From Peredibacter sp045999315 (GTDB taxonomy: Bacteria; Bdellovibrionota; Bacteriovoracia; Bacteriovoracales; Bacteriovoracaceae): a stretch of DNA of 64,000 nt. A program made the position numbers and the translations under genes. The notes below the pieces were generated by a model. It searched no databases. It was not told the origin of the DNA and saw only the letters and a program-made list of their open reading frames with translations. How positions within the stretch are numbered: the first letter of the stretch is position 1; every line of letters begins with the position of its first letter. Below, piece after piece: positions 8,372 to 18,587 of this stretch. The stretch spans positions 1,178,001-1,242,000 of the forward strand of contig NZ_CP174607.1 of NCBI RefSeq assembly GCF_045999315.1, read 5' to 3'.

Positions 8372-9724
8372 GTGACGACCAAGAAATTTAAAAAAGTACT
8401 CATCGCCAACCGTGGCGAAATTGCAATTCGTGTAATTAGAAGCTGTAAAGAACTAGGCATTGAAACAGTTGCGATCCACTCTACTGCCGATGAAGATTCT
8501 CTTCACGTGAAAATGGCCGATGAGTCTGTTTGTGTTGGTCCGGCGAAATCAACTTTTTCGTATTTAAATATTCCTCAAATTCTATCTGCAGCAGAAATCA
8601 CTGGTGCAGATGCGATTCACCCAGGTTACGGATTCCTCTCTGAAAATGATGAATTTGCAGAGATGTGTGAGAAGTGGGGAGTAACATTCATTGGCCCATC
8701 AGTTAAATGTATTCAGGCCATGGGTGATAAAATTGAATCAAAAATCACTGCTAAAAAAGCAAACGTTCCAACACTCGATCCAATCTATGTGAAGGACACT
8801 GATGAAGCTTTCATCAAAAAAGAAGTAGAAAAAATGGGCTTCCCGGTTCTCATCAAAGCATCAGCTGGTGGTGGTGGACGCGGAATGAAGCGCATTGAAA
8901 ACTTCGAAGAACTTTGGCCGGCACTTGCTCGTTTGCAAGAAGAAGCAAAAGCTGCCTTCGGTGATGGAACTCTATTCATTGAAAAATACATCACGAACCC
9001 TCGTCACATTGAAGTTCAACTTCTTGCTGATAAACACGGTAACGTGATTCACTTAGGTGAACGTGACTGTACAATTCAACGTCGTTTCCAAAAAATTCTG
9101 GAAGAAGCACCTTCTCCGGTTCTTTCTCCAAAAGTACGTGAAGAGATTTGTGATGCTGCCGTTCGTTTGGGCAAATTCGTAAATTACGATTCAGTTGGTA
9201 CTGTTGAGTTCCTTTATGACCTCGACACCCAGAAATTCTACTTCATGGAAATGAACACTCGTATTCAGGTTGAGCACCCGGTGACTGAAGGTCGCACAGG
9301 TGTGGACCTTATTTCTGAGCAAATTCGTCACGCTCAAGGTGACGTAAGCCGATTCAAGCAATCAGATATTACGTTCAGAAATCACGTGATGGAATTCCGT
9401 ATCAACGCTGAAGATCCAAAAACAGGAATGCCTTCTCCTGGCCATATCACGCATTATCACAGACCTGGCGGAATTGGCGTAAGAACAGACGACTATATCT
9501 ATACAGGATATACCGTACCACCTCACTATGATTCTATGATTTCAAAGATCATCGTTCAGGCCGATAACCGCGCCAACTGTATCACCCGTGCCAAGCGCGT
9601 GTTGAATGAAACAGTGGTAAGCGGAATCAAAACGAACATCGATCTTCACAAGGAAATCTTGAATGATCCTGACTTCGTTGAAAGCAAGTTTTCGACCAAT
9701 TATTTAGCGAAAAAACTCATTTAA
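8372..9724 (+). CDS. accC: Biotin carboxylase subunit of acetyl-CoA carboxylase
   Basis: ATP-grasp enzyme that carboxylates the biotin of AccB. 450 residues, as expected. Visible elements: N-terminal KKVLIANRGEIAIRVIRSCK, the glycine-rich ATP lid KASAGGGGRGMK (about 165-176), catalytic-site segment FMEMNTRIQVEHPVTE (about 288-303) and a C-terminal domain with MISKIIVQADNRANCI. It starts at GTG 14 bases after accB, with GAGAGAGC as ribosome site; the second residues match family N-termini. Ends 46 bases before the next gene. Confidence 0.97.
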   Translation: MTTKKFKKVLIANRGEIAIRVIRSCKELGIETVAIHSTADEDSLHVKMADESVCVGPAKSTFSYLNIPQILSAAEITGADAIHPGYGFLSENDEFAEMCEKWGVTFIGPSVKCIQAMGDKIESKITAKKANVPTLDPIYVKDTDEAFIKKEVEKMGFPVLIKASAGGGGRGMKRIENFEELWPALARLQEEAKAAFGDGTLFIEKYITNPRHIEVQLLADKHGNVIHLGERDCTIQRRFQKILEEAPSPVLSPKVREEICDAAVRLGKFVNYDSVGTVEFLYDLDTQKFYFMEMNTRIQVEHPVTEGRTGVDLISEQIRHAQGDVSRFKQSDITFRNHVMEFRINAEDPKTGMPSPGHITHYHRPGGIGVRTDDYIYTGYTVPPHYDSMISKIIVQADNRANCITRAKRVLNETVVSGIKTNIDLHKEILNDPDFVESKFSTNYLAKKLI

Positions 9725-9770
9725 AAGTATAATAAATCCAAGTGTTTAATGTGCCACAGGAAGGGGCATC

Positions 9771-11153
9771 TTGGATTTTATTATTCAATTTCGGCAGATG
9801 ATGGCCGAGCAGAAGTTTTTTGAAGTTCAAAAGTTGATTGAAGTACAACTTTCGCTTCCTAATACCTCAACACGTCGTGATCTTCTTCAGTTGTATGAAG
9901 AAGCATTAATCGGCCAACAAAAAACTCTTCCAGTTCAATTCCTTTTAGAACTTTGTGAACTCGAAACTCATGCGGGAAATTTTGATCGCGTACATGAACT
10001 GTTAGAAAACATTCCTTCGGAAGTTTCACAAAAATACTTTCACACAATTCAAAAGTTAAAAATTCAAACTGCTGAACATAAAGGTCAAATGAATGAGTTG
10101 TATCAACTCGTCACAACTTTTCTTTTGAGACAGTTTGAAAAACAAATTCCGAACGTTCCCTTTTGGCTTGAAGGCATTATTGAGAAATACTTTAAGTTTG
10201 ATTTTGCTTTAAGACTCCAAAAGCTGGGCCTTGCTTTGCTCCTCAATGATGTTAAGACCGGAGAGGAGCTGGTGCGTTCGTTGATTCTTTCTTGTGTGGA
10301 GAAATCATCTCCTAAAGGAACAAGTCAGAAACTGCAGTCTATTGCGGAAGTTCTTAGGGCCGGACAACAAAAAGCGCAGTTAGAGGTCTATCAGAACTTT
10401 TGTCTCATTTCTTCTCAAGGCATCTCTGAGAAGGGAGAGTATAAGAAGCTGGTCGAAATGATCATCTACTTTGATGACTTTAAATTTCAAGCACTGTTAT
10501 TAAATTTACTCTATCAACTTGGACTTTTAGAAGAAGTTCAAAACTACGCTACAGTTGTGCGCTCAAATCCGGAGTATGACTTTGTCTACTTCGATAAATA
10601 TTTCGCTCATCTGAAGCCATATTTTGTTCCTCCTAAAAAAGTTGAACCAAAGTCGGGACCTCAATTTGAATCTCCGGATCTTAAGCTTGACGAGAAATAC
10701 CGCTCTGAACTTTTCTCGGCCCTTCCGGAAAGCGAAGAAAACGAAGAGCATAATTATGCTCACCTGTTTAAGCACCAGGAGTTTAGTTTTGATCAGTTAA
10801 GTGACCTGGCGGTGAGTTTCCTTCAAAGTGAAATGCCAAAAGTTTCGCTCATTGCAGTGAACGAAGCACTTAAGAAGGTCCAAAGTGATCGGGACTTTCT
10901 TAAAGCGAGCTATTTAAAACTTACGTGTTTGTTGCAACTCAAAGATTACCGAGCGGCCATGGATGTTTGTCTCATGGCACTTGATAAGGCCACATCCCGT
11001 GATGACATTTTGTCGTTCATGTATGGCCAGGCCGAACTCTATATTCGTTTGAATGAAAGAAAACAGGCCAAGATCATTCTTTCAAAAATTATTTCGATTG
11101 ATAGCAAATACCGTTTAGCAAAAGAAAGGCTAGAAAAACTGAATGAGATTTAA
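9771..11153 (+). CDS. TPR-like helical repeat protein upstream of the TamB-like gene
   Basis: 460 residues, no signal peptide or membrane helix; almost entirely predicted helix-turn-helix units typical of TPR/HAT-like solenoids (clearest near the C-terminus: YRAAMDVCLMALDKATSR and YIRLNERKQAKIILSKII). A charged, disordered stretch sits at about 285-325. The start is TTG with AGGAAGGGG just upstream. The 3' end overlaps the TamB-like gene by 11 bases, so the two are probably translated together; a cytoplasmic scaffold role is a guess from this context. TATAAT at 9728-9733 might be a local promoter, but no convincing -35 box goes with it. Confidence 0.75.
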   Translation: MDFIIQFRQMMAEQKFFEVQKLIEVQLSLPNTSTRRDLLQLYEEALIGQQKTLPVQFLLELCELETHAGNFDRVHELLENIPSEVSQKYFHTIQKLKIQTAEHKGQMNELYQLVTTFLLRQFEKQIPNVPFWLEGIIEKYFKFDFALRLQKLGLALLLNDVKTGEELVRSLILSCVEKSSPKGTSQKLQSIAEVLRAGQQKAQLEVYQNFCLISSQGISEKGEYKKLVEMIIYFDDFKFQALLLNLLYQLGLLEEVQNYATVVRSNPEYDFVYFDKYFAHLKPYFVPPKKVEPKSGPQFESPDLKLDEKYRSELFSALPESEENEEHNYAHLFKHQEFSFDQLSDLAVSFLQSEMPKVSLIAVNEALKKVQSDRDFLKASYLKLTCLLQLKDYRAAMDVCLMALDKATSRDDILSFMYGQAELYIRLNERKQAKIILSKIISIDSKYRLAKERLEKLNEI

Positions 11154-14100
11154 AAGTGTTCTAGGAGCATTCTTATTCATTCTTCTGGCAAGTTTTATTG
11201 CCTTTGTGGTCTTTATTCAGACCAAGTCTTTCGGTGGACTGGTGACGAAAGTGGTGTCTGATCTTTCAATGAGAAAGGCACAGACTGACGTTAAGATCAA
11301 AAACTTCACCATCAGTGTGTTCCCACCGGGGCTTGAACTTAACCGCGTGCGAGTGAAGAAGAAAATCTCTGATGTGGAAAACTTTGAAGCGGAGTTGGGA
11401 AAGATCGGTTTTTACATCAGCCTGATTGAAGTGGAAGAAAAGAAACTTACTTTTGGTCAGATACGAATTGCCGATTCTTCCATTAACTATACCTTTCCAA
11501 AAAAAGATGAAGAGCTAAAAGAAATTGATCAGGCGATCATTAATAAGATTTTTGATCTTTCTGAAAAAGCGCCCATTCGAGTTGATACCTTATTGATTGA
11601 GAATACCAGGATCTTTGCTAATCACGATTTATTGGAAGCGCGTCGTTTAAAGATCTTTAAACGAGGTGATTCTTTTACCACTCGCTTTCACGTTGCCAAT
11701 ATCCAACCGAGCCCTGAAGTAGACTTTACTCTGGATGAGGTCTGGGGAGATGCTGAAGTTAATCGCAATGACGTTAATATCTATCGTCTTAAAGTTCAGC
11801 ACGACGTGCAGACTTTGGTTCTTAAAGGAAATGTCAAAAATTATAGACTGCTTAAGAACAGTGAAGTTGCCCTTAATGGTGAGGCCCAGCTGCATCTAAA
11901 AAGTGTGGATCGTGATTTTGAGTTGCCTGAATTTATCGACGTAAAAAATGGTTTTGCAAAAGTTGGTTTTAGCGTTCAGTACCTTAACAAAGAAATCAAT
12001 GCCAAGAGTGATGTGCTTTTGACTGATTTTAAATCCAATCTTTTCTATGCAGATGAACTTCGCGCGGGCCTTGCATTCGAAGACAATAAACTCACGGTCA
12101 ATAAAATAGAGTTGAACAACAAGAAAGAAAAACTCAAGCTTCTCTCTCCTGTTCAGGTGGCCGATATCAATCGCAAGACCTGGCTGAATAAACCAATCAC
12201 TGCTTATGTTGAAAATGTTTCGCTTAATAATGTTCTTCGTTTTCTGGGCCCATCATTAAAGGTCCTTAAGGGTAATCTCACAGGTCAGTTGGTGTTTGAA
12301 AAACGTGGAAATGATTTCTACTTTTTGCCGAAAGATAACTTCCATGTTCAGAATTTAGGTCTGGTGGTGGGAGAAAGTAAGGACCCATTTAAGATCTTGA
12401 TGGCGAAATCAGTTCGTCTTCAGAATTCAGAGTTTGGAATTGTGAATAATGAATTTCAAATGAGTGCTACTGCGGTTCTTCCACGCTCCAAGCTTGAAGT
12501 TGATGGATTTGTGAACAAACATAAGGTGAAGTTTTTTGTGCCAGATTCACCAGTGAATTTAGAAGACCTGGGTAACATCGCAAATCTCGATATTAAGGGC
12601 GCAGGCAATCTATCAGTCGATGTCTCCGGGCCTTTAGACAATGTTGTGATCAACGTCAAAGGTAAGACCAAGGGATTTGAGATCTTGGGCTATCGACTGG
12701 ATGAGACCGAAAAGAATCTTTCGATCGAATTAAAAGAGGACCAGGTTCTTATCAATAAAATGGAATCAAAACTCGGTAAGACCCATGTTTCAGGAACAGG
12801 TCTAGTGAATTGGGGCACTCGTGATATTGCCTTAGGAATTAACTCTAACGATGCGACCGCTGCAGATCTTACGGAGATCCTGCATCCGATTCTTTCAAAA
12901 GTGGATTTTTTACCAAGCGATCTTGATCTCAAGGCCAAAGTGGATGTTAACATCTTTGGAAAATATTTACTGCCTGAACTAAGGATCAAATCAAAAATAG
13001 ATTTTACCGAACTCGTGGCCTACGGAGAAACGATTCCGACGGGACGCTTTGATGTTTCTCTGTTTAATGAAGTTTTATCATTCAGTAATTTCGAAGGAAC
13101 TAAAGGACAGGGAAGAATTGACGGCGACTTCTCTTTTAATCTCAGTAACAAGATCATGAAATTAAAATACCGCTGGGACAATCTCCAGCTCAGTAGTTTT
13201 AATGCGGTCAAAAATTTGGGGCTGAATTTAGACTCCAAGATCGCCGGAAAGTTTGAAGGATCGGGAACTCCATCTCATTATCACTTGATGCTTGATTCAA
13301 AACTTTTTGATACGCGATCACAGAACTATTCATTTGAAGATTCCGATATCTCTTTGGATCTTTACTCAGACCACATTGAAGGAGATGTGAAGCTCTTCGG
13401 CGATATCATTAAATCAGACTTTGATCTTGCGATGACGGATCATCGAAGATCTCGTCTCAATTTAAAACTTCTAAATACTGATATCAAGCCACTCGCAGTA
13501 GGTATTTTTGGTGAGCATCTAGAGTCGGAGGACATTACCGGTCGAGTTAATCTGGAAGTGGCCTCTTCATTTGATAAGGGCTTCAACAATCTAAATCTGA
13601 CTGGGTCATTGAAGCAGCTAGTGTTTAACCATCCAGATTTCAACGTCAACTATCAGTCTAAACGACCTGAGTTCGTCGTAAAAAACAGTGAGATCGAGGC
13701 CTGGAATCTGAACATCAAGGAATCCGATTTGTTTTTGGTGACTAAGGGTGAAGGAACATTTGGGAGAAATGTCTCCCTCATTCATGAATTTCATTTGAAC
13801 TCGAAACTGATGGAAATTCTTATCGCACCGGTTCTTTCATCAGAAGGATTTGTTCGAAACATCGTGAGAGTAGATGGTAGAAAAAACAAGTATGATTTCT
13901 CCATCTCGTCTAAGGCCACTGATCTTTCAGTGTCAGTTGAACAGTTACCGTTTCCCATTAATCATCTAAAGTACGATGTGGAGTACGCCAATAGACGTCT
14001 TCTTATTCAAGAGCTCATGACAACTCTTGACAGTGGAACTCTTGCCTTAAAAGGTGACATCTTTTTTGATGAGAATGACCCTGACATCAATCTTAAGTAT

Positions 14101-15168
14101 CAGTTTGACCGTGCGGAGATTCCGATTCTTTCGAAATCGGTCATCAATATCACTGGTGAAGGTATTATCCTCGGAAATAATCCTCCTTACACAATTGGAG
14201 GAGAGATCCTGATCAATAAGGCCCAGATCGTAAATGAGTTAAATGACTTCTCATCCAAGTCTGCCACGTTCTCACAAATTCGTTTCCTACCGAAGAACCA
14301 AGAATCTGCCGTTGGAAAGCTCTTTACCTTAAACGTGAATATTAAGGCAGAAAATCCGGTACGTGTGACCAACTCCCTTATGGATGTGGCGCTGAAAGGT
14401 GAAGTACAGTTGACCGGCAACCCTTCACGACCTCGTGGGGACGGACGTCTGTATACACCAGTAAACTCGTCTCGGATTTTCTTTAAGAACAATGAGTATC
14501 TCATCACTAATGCGGACATTAACTTTAGCCCAAAGAAAGAGATTTCGAATCCAGATTTCGATGTTCAGGCACTGACACTGATTTCGACCTATAAGGTCTT
14601 CCCGAAGGCCTATGGAGATTTAGAGCGCTTTAATTTTGATCTCACATCAGATCCTCCGCTTCCGCGAAACTCTATTCTTTCACTCATTGCTTTCGGTTAC
14701 ACCGAAGAAAGCCAGAGTAACCTTCAACAGAAAGATCAACAGAGCTTGACTCAAGTCGGTGTGGGGTCATTCGTGTTCGATCGCTTTAAGATCAGCGATA
14801 TTTTAAATAAACAGTTTGGTCTTCAGGTAAATCTGGGAACAGTGATCGAACAATCAGGAACCGACAGTCTTCTTACTGGCCGTTCACAGGAAGGTCAGTT
14901 CGGTCAAGGTGGCGGTGCTCTCGGTAGGACCCGTTCTGCGACCAAGATTGAATTGAAGAAACGTCTGGATGAGGCCCTGACTCTTTCAGTGTCTAGTACG
15001 ATGGGCGGAAGTATTGGTCAGCGCCAAAGTATGAACTTGAACTATGGATTAACAAAGAAAGTACAACTGGAAGGTGTTTACGAACTAAGAACCAACGCAG
15101 AAGGTGAAGAAGACATTATTGATAACTCCATCGGTGCCGATGTAAAGTTCAGGTGGACGTTTAAATGA
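11143..15168 (+). CDS. tamB: TamB/YhdP-type AsmA-like translocation or lipid-transfer protein
   Basis: 1341 residues. An N-terminal membrane anchor (about 5-23, GAFLFILLASFIAFVVFI) is followed by a very long periplasmic region of repeating beta-strand-rich AsmA-like units and a C-terminal TamB (DUF490) domain from about residue 1000, ending in a barrel-like strand pattern (SIGADVKFRWTFK). TamB proteins bridge the periplasm; they act with Omp85 partners in outer-membrane protein insertion and with YhdP/YdbH relatives in phospholipid transport. Here the downstream gene is an Omp85 protein that overlaps by 4 bases, the tamA-tamB pair in inverse order. Size and partner make the assignment firm; substrate is unknown. 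Confidence 0.88.
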   Translation: MRFKSVLGAFLFILLASFIAFVVFIQTKSFGGLVTKVVSDLSMRKAQTDVKIKNFTISVFPPGLELNRVRVKKKISDVENFEAELGKIGFYISLIEVEEKKLTFGQIRIADSSINYTFPKKDEELKEIDQAIINKIFDLSEKAPIRVDTLLIENTRIFANHDLLEARRLKIFKRGDSFTTRFHVANIQPSPEVDFTLDEVWGDAEVNRNDVNIYRLKVQHDVQTLVLKGNVKNYRLLKNSEVALNGEAQLHLKSVDRDFELPEFIDVKNGFAKVGFSVQYLNKEINAKSDVLLTDFKSNLFYADELRAGLAFEDNKLTVNKIELNNKKEKLKLLSPVQVADINRKTWLNKPITAYVENVSLNNVLRFLGPSLKVLKGNLTGQLVFEKRGNDFYFLPKDNFHVQNLGLVVGESKDPFKILMAKSVRLQNSEFGIVNNEFQMSATAVLPRSKLEVDGFVNKHKVKFFVPDSPVNLEDLGNIANLDIKGAGNLSVDVSGPLDNVVINVKGKTKGFEILGYRLDETEKNLSIELKEDQVLINKMESKLGKTHVSGTGLVNWGTRDIALGINSNDATAADLTEILHPILSKVDFLPSDLDLKAKVDVNIFGKYLLPELRIKSKIDFTELVAYGETIPTGRFDVSLFNEVLSFSNFEGTKGQGRIDGDFSFNLSNKIMKLKYRWDNLQLSSFNAVKNLGLNLDSKIAGKFEGSGTPSHYHLMLDSKLFDTRSQNYSFEDSDISLDLYSDHIEGDVKLFGDIIKSDFDLAMTDHRRSRLNLKLLNTDIKPLAVGIFGEHLESEDITGRVNLEVASSFDKGFNNLNLTGSLKQLVFNHPDFNVNYQSKRPEFVVKNSEIEAWNLNIKESDLFLVTKGEGTFGRNVSLIHEFHLNSKLMEILIAPVLSSEGFVRNIVRVDGRKNKYDFSISSKATDLSVSVEQLPFPINHLKYDVEYANRRLLIQELMTTLDSGTLALKGDIFFDENDPDINLKYQFDRAEIPILSKSVINITGEGIILGNNPPYTIGGEILINKAQIVNELNDFSSKSATFSQIRFLPKNQESAVGKLFTLNVNIKAENPVRVTNSLMDVALKGEVQLTGNPSRPRGDGRLYTPVNSSRIFFKNNEYLITNADINFSPKKEISNPDFDVQALTLISTYKVFPKAYGDLERFNFDLTSDPPLPRNSILSLIAFGYTEESQSNLQQKDQQSLTQVGVGSFVFDRFKISDILNKQFGLQVNLGTVIEQSGTDSLLTGRSQEGQFGQGGGALGRTRSATKIELKKRLDEALTLSVSSTMGGSIGQRQSMNLNYGLTKKVQLEGVYELRTNAEGEEDIIDNSIGADVKFRWTFK

Positions 15169-17990
15169 AGTTTTTGATTACCCTCTTCCTGATTCTATTG
15201 CCTGCCATATCTTTTGCTGAAGGCCTGACCCTTTCAAAGGTAAATGTAGAGTGCTTGAAATCCGACTTTTGTACGGAACGGAAAAACCGTTTTGCCACTA
15301 TGGTTGGTGATTATCGAAGCTTAGTCCATATGAAAGATACTTTGAGAGTTCTTGCTTCGGACGGGGGCTATCAAAGTTTTACTTACGAGCTTGATCAAAC
15401 AAATGGTCTTTATACTCTAAATCTCCGCTTCCAGTTAAAGCCTTTGGTTGAAGAAATTAACATTGGTTTCACGGACAGAAATCTGGAATACGATCCTGCC
15501 CAATTGATCAGTATGAGGGAAGGGGACTATTTTGAAATTCAAAAACTGAAAGAAAACATGGATGGTCTTCAGAAGCGTCTGGAGAACATGGGGTATCCTA
15601 AAAACAGCCACACCTATGAAGTAAAAGAGAGAGGAAATAAAGTATCTCTTAGCATTGTCATTACCTTGGGTGAACCTCGAATTTTTAAAAGTATTCGTTC
15701 GAATTCAAAATCAAGTTACGTTCAGGATTATCTCGTTAAGAAGTTCTACAATCTCTATAACAAGCCCTTCGAGATGACAAAGTTCAAGCTCTATCTCGAC
15801 GACGCCCAGAAAGAGCTTTTTAAGTACGGTTATTTTTTGATCAGCATGGATTTTGTTCCTGAGATTAAAGGTAATCGTGTGACCTTGGACATTAAAGTCA
15901 CTAACGATCAACTCTTTGCTTTTGATTTTAAAAACCTTAAGCAGGAACATCGTGATGTGGTCCATAATTTACTGTTGGATTTGTTCCGAAAATATAAGCG
16001 ACCACTGTCTGATTCAACCATTAAGAGTGCTCTTAAAGAACACTACTTAAATCGTGCTCGCCTGAATGCGGACATCAGAATTGAGAACTCTGAATATCTC
16101 AATATGTACAACGAAACAGTTCACCTTTATCGGGTCTTCTTGGACGAGAAGTATAAGACCCGTCTGACTGCAGTGACGTTTACTGGAAATAATTATTTCA
16201 GCAATAAGCGACTGCAAAAGATGTTTGATAAAGAGGCCTTCGAACTTGCCTCTATTAAATTCTATGACCCAGAGTTTTTTGAATATTTCATGGATTACCT
16301 TCGTGGCCAATACATCCAACGGGGCTTCGTTCAGGTAAGAGTCCTTCGTCCGGTCAGCAATTTCGACGCTCAAAAACATAATGCTACGGTCGATTACATC
16401 ATTCAGGAAAATCAGCGCGCTTTCGTACGTAAGGTAGAGTTCGAAGGAATTCCTCTGGAGTATGAGGATAAACTTCTGACGATCATGCAGAACAAAGTCA
16501 CCAAGCCATTTAATCCAATAAAGATGGTGGAAGACATTAAAAAAGTGGCCTCAACCCTTCAGGAAGAAGGTTATTACTACGCCGAAGTTCTTAATGCGAA
16601 CGATGAGGACCTGGTACGTTATTCAAAGACCGGTGCTGATGTTGATATTCGCTTTAAGATTAATCTCGGCCCAATGGTAAAACTCAATCGAATTCTCTTC
16701 CTGGGCAACAACAAAACCAGAAAGAAAGTTCTTTTGAAGAAAATCCCGCTTGAACCGGGAGACACGATTACTCCTTCTCGAACGCGAGACATTGAATCGG
16801 CCCTTTCAGCAACAGGACTTTTTAATACAGTAAACGTTACTCCTCTTCGCCATAACTCGAAGAACGCTCAGACCGACTTATTAATTAGAGTGGTGGAAAG
16901 AGAGTATGGTCTAGTGGAGATCGCTCCGGGATATCGTACCGACCTAGGATTAAAGCTGACCGGGACTCTGTCTTATCAAAATATTGCGGGTGAAAACAAA
17001 TCTATTACTCTGAGAACTCAGCTTAACCAGCGTCTAAGTTATCAGACCCTTGATCCTCAACGGAGAAAAGACGCCGTTCCGATTCTCGAACACAACACCT
17101 CTCTGACTTATACTCAGGGTGATATCTTTGATACACTTATTGATTTTTCTGCCTCTGGTGCTTATCAGTTAAAACGCTTCTATTCTTTCGATGCCGAGAT
17201 TCTGAGAGCAAATACAATTTTTACTCGCGATCTGACTAAGCGATTGTCTTCTTCATTACGTTATCAGTACGAAGATATTCAGCAGTACAACGCCACGAAT
17301 GAGATCGATAATGGAAGTTTCGAGATTGGTGCGATCACTCCAAGTTTAACTTACGATTTACGTAACTCGCAGATTAACCCAGTGAAGGGCGCTTTCTTTA
17401 ACTTATCGACTGAATGGGCCAACCCATATTTCCTGTCCCAGAAAGAGCCGGATCTCACCATTAACTATTACAAGCTCATTTCTCGTAACCGTTTCTACAT
17501 TCCTTTCAAAAATGGAACTGTGGCGATTTCGATGGTAGGGGGGATTCAGGAAAACCTTGCCCGGGAAAAGGTCACGGTCAATGGCGTGACGCAGACCGAA
17601 GGCTATATTCCAAACATCAAGGTTTTTCGTTTAACCGGTATGGATATCATCCGTGGGTTTAGTGATGAGGAGGCCAACCGCCTACCTAACGGAAACGACA
17701 TTTCGGAAGAAAAGATTGATAACCGGGCCTATCTGGCGAATTTCAAGTTCGAGCCGCGTTACTTTATTAATGATGCTCTAATGGCCGGGGTATTCTATGA
17801 TGCGGGGCGCGTGTTCGTTAACCGCGTGGACTTAGGAGACCTGAGAGACTCGGTCGGGGTTACTTTTAAGATCATCACCCCAGTGGGTACCCTAGACTTT
17901 GACTACGGAATAAAACTCTTGAGAGAAAGAAACAAGGATGGTAGTTTAGAGGACCCCGGACGCTTCCACGTGTCAATTGGCTTCTTTTAA
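15165..17990 (+). CDS. Omp85-family outer-membrane assembly protein (BamA/TamA-like)
   Basis: 941 residues: signal peptide (MKFLITLFLILLPAISFAEG), a long POTRA region (about 20-590, several 'G....s...v...l...G.y..v' units such as LFLGNNKTRKKVLLKKI) and a C-terminal 16-strand-type barrel (about 590-941) with the Omp85 motif region (VFRLTGMDIIRGFSDEE) and a C-terminal phenylalanine (FHVSIGFF), the outer-membrane beta-signal. Because it is translationally coupled to the TamB-like gene (ATGA overlap), it is more likely the TamA-type partner than the general BamA, though its POTRA array is longer than TamA's three. No lipid A or chaperone genes follow. Confidence 0.9.
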   Translation: MKFLITLFLILLPAISFAEGLTLSKVNVECLKSDFCTERKNRFATMVGDYRSLVHMKDTLRVLASDGGYQSFTYELDQTNGLYTLNLRFQLKPLVEEINIGFTDRNLEYDPAQLISMREGDYFEIQKLKENMDGLQKRLENMGYPKNSHTYEVKERGNKVSLSIVITLGEPRIFKSIRSNSKSSYVQDYLVKKFYNLYNKPFEMTKFKLYLDDAQKELFKYGYFLISMDFVPEIKGNRVTLDIKVTNDQLFAFDFKNLKQEHRDVVHNLLLDLFRKYKRPLSDSTIKSALKEHYLNRARLNADIRIENSEYLNMYNETVHLYRVFLDEKYKTRLTAVTFTGNNYFSNKRLQKMFDKEAFELASIKFYDPEFFEYFMDYLRGQYIQRGFVQVRVLRPVSNFDAQKHNATVDYIIQENQRAFVRKVEFEGIPLEYEDKLLTIMQNKVTKPFNPIKMVEDIKKVASTLQEEGYYYAEVLNANDEDLVRYSKTGADVDIRFKINLGPMVKLNRILFLGNNKTRKKVLLKKIPLEPGDTITPSRTRDIESALSATGLFNTVNVTPLRHNSKNAQTDLLIRVVEREYGLVEIAPGYRTDLGLKLTGTLSYQNIAGENKSITLRTQLNQRLSYQTLDPQRRKDAVPILEHNTSLTYTQGDIFDTLIDFSASGAYQLKRFYSFDAEILRANTIFTRDLTKRLSSSLRYQYEDIQQYNATNEIDNGSFEIGAITPSLTYDLRNSQINPVKGAFFNLSTEWANPYFLSQKEPDLTINYYKLISRNRFYIPFKNGTVAISMVGGIQENLAREKVTVNGVTQTEGYIPNIKVFRLTGMDIIRGFSDEEANRLPNGNDISEEKIDNRAYLANFKFEPRYFINDALMAGVFYDAGRVFVNRVDLGDLRDSVGVTFKIITPVGTLDFDYGIKLLRERNKDGSLEDPGRFHVSIGFF

Positions 17991-18058
17991 TCCCCCGAAT
18001 TTTAAAAGAGCCTGATCTGCTCATGCTGACCCTTAGCAAGTTGGCTTAGGAGTATTTC

Positions 18059-18087
18059 TTGACGTGCGGCCGCAAAGTCCATATATA
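18059..18087 (+). promoter_or_regulatory. Strong sigma-70-type promoter of rplM-rpsI
   Basis: TTGACG at 18059-18064 and TATATA at 18082-18087 are spaced by exactly 17 bp, followed by an AT-rich initial transcribed region. The start point near 18094 gives a ~30-base leader with GGAAGG ahead of the rplM ATG at 18124. Pattern evidence only, but very close to consensus. Confidence 0.75.
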
Positions 18088-18123
18088 GGGACAAAATTTT
18101 TATTAATTAATGGAAGGTTGATT

Positions 18124-18570
18124 ATGATTACTCAGAAATCGTATACGATCACTAAAGCCGAAATGGCGAACAAGAAGTGGTTCGTAGTAGACGCAACAGA
18201 TATGGTTGTTGGTCGTCTTGCTTCAGAAGTGGCAAAGGTTCTTAAAGGTAAGCACAAGCCACAATATACAACTCACAACGACGCTGGTGACTATGTTATC
18301 ATCGTGAACGCTGAGAAAGTTAAATTCACTGGTAAGAAGTGGGATGATAAAGATTACCACTGGCACACAAACCACATCGGTGGAATCAAGAAACGTACAG
18401 CTAAAGAGCAACTAGCTAAGCACCCAGAAGCGATCATCGAAGAAGCTGTTCGCGGTATGCTTGGTAAGAACACTCTTGGTCGCGCTCAGTTTACTAAGCT
18501 TAAAGTGTTTGTTGGTCCAACTCACACTCACGAAGCTCAGAAGCCTGAAGCTCTAACTTTCAAATTTTAA
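18124..18570 (+). CDS. rplM: 50S ribosomal protein L13
   Basis: 148-residue large-subunit protein. Family signatures: WFVVDATDMVVGRLASEVAK (L13 N-terminal), DYVIIVNAEKVKFTGKKWDDK and the C-terminal motif VRGMLGKNTLGRAQFTKLKVF. The ATG at 18124 is preferred over an in-frame GTG at 18064 because it has GGAAGG 6-7 bases upstream and because the GTG overlaps the promoter -35 box; the extra 20 residues would not match L13. Operon with rpsI (17-base gap), the nearly universal arrangement. Confidence 0.97.
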   Translation: MITQKSYTITKAEMANKKWFVVDATDMVVGRLASEVAKVLKGKHKPQYTTHNDAGDYVIIVNAEKVKFTGKKWDDKDYHWHTNHIGGIKKRTAKEQLAKHPEAIIEEAVRGMLGKNTLGRAQFTKLKVFVGPTHTHEAQKPEALTFKF

Positions 18571-18587
18571 TTATAAGGTAGAAAGAT

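Noticed and set aside
18064..18123. GTG at 18064 as start of rplM
   Set aside because: The GTG overlaps the promoter -35 box and has no ribosome site; the ATG at 18124 has GGAAGG and gives the normal L13 N-terminus.
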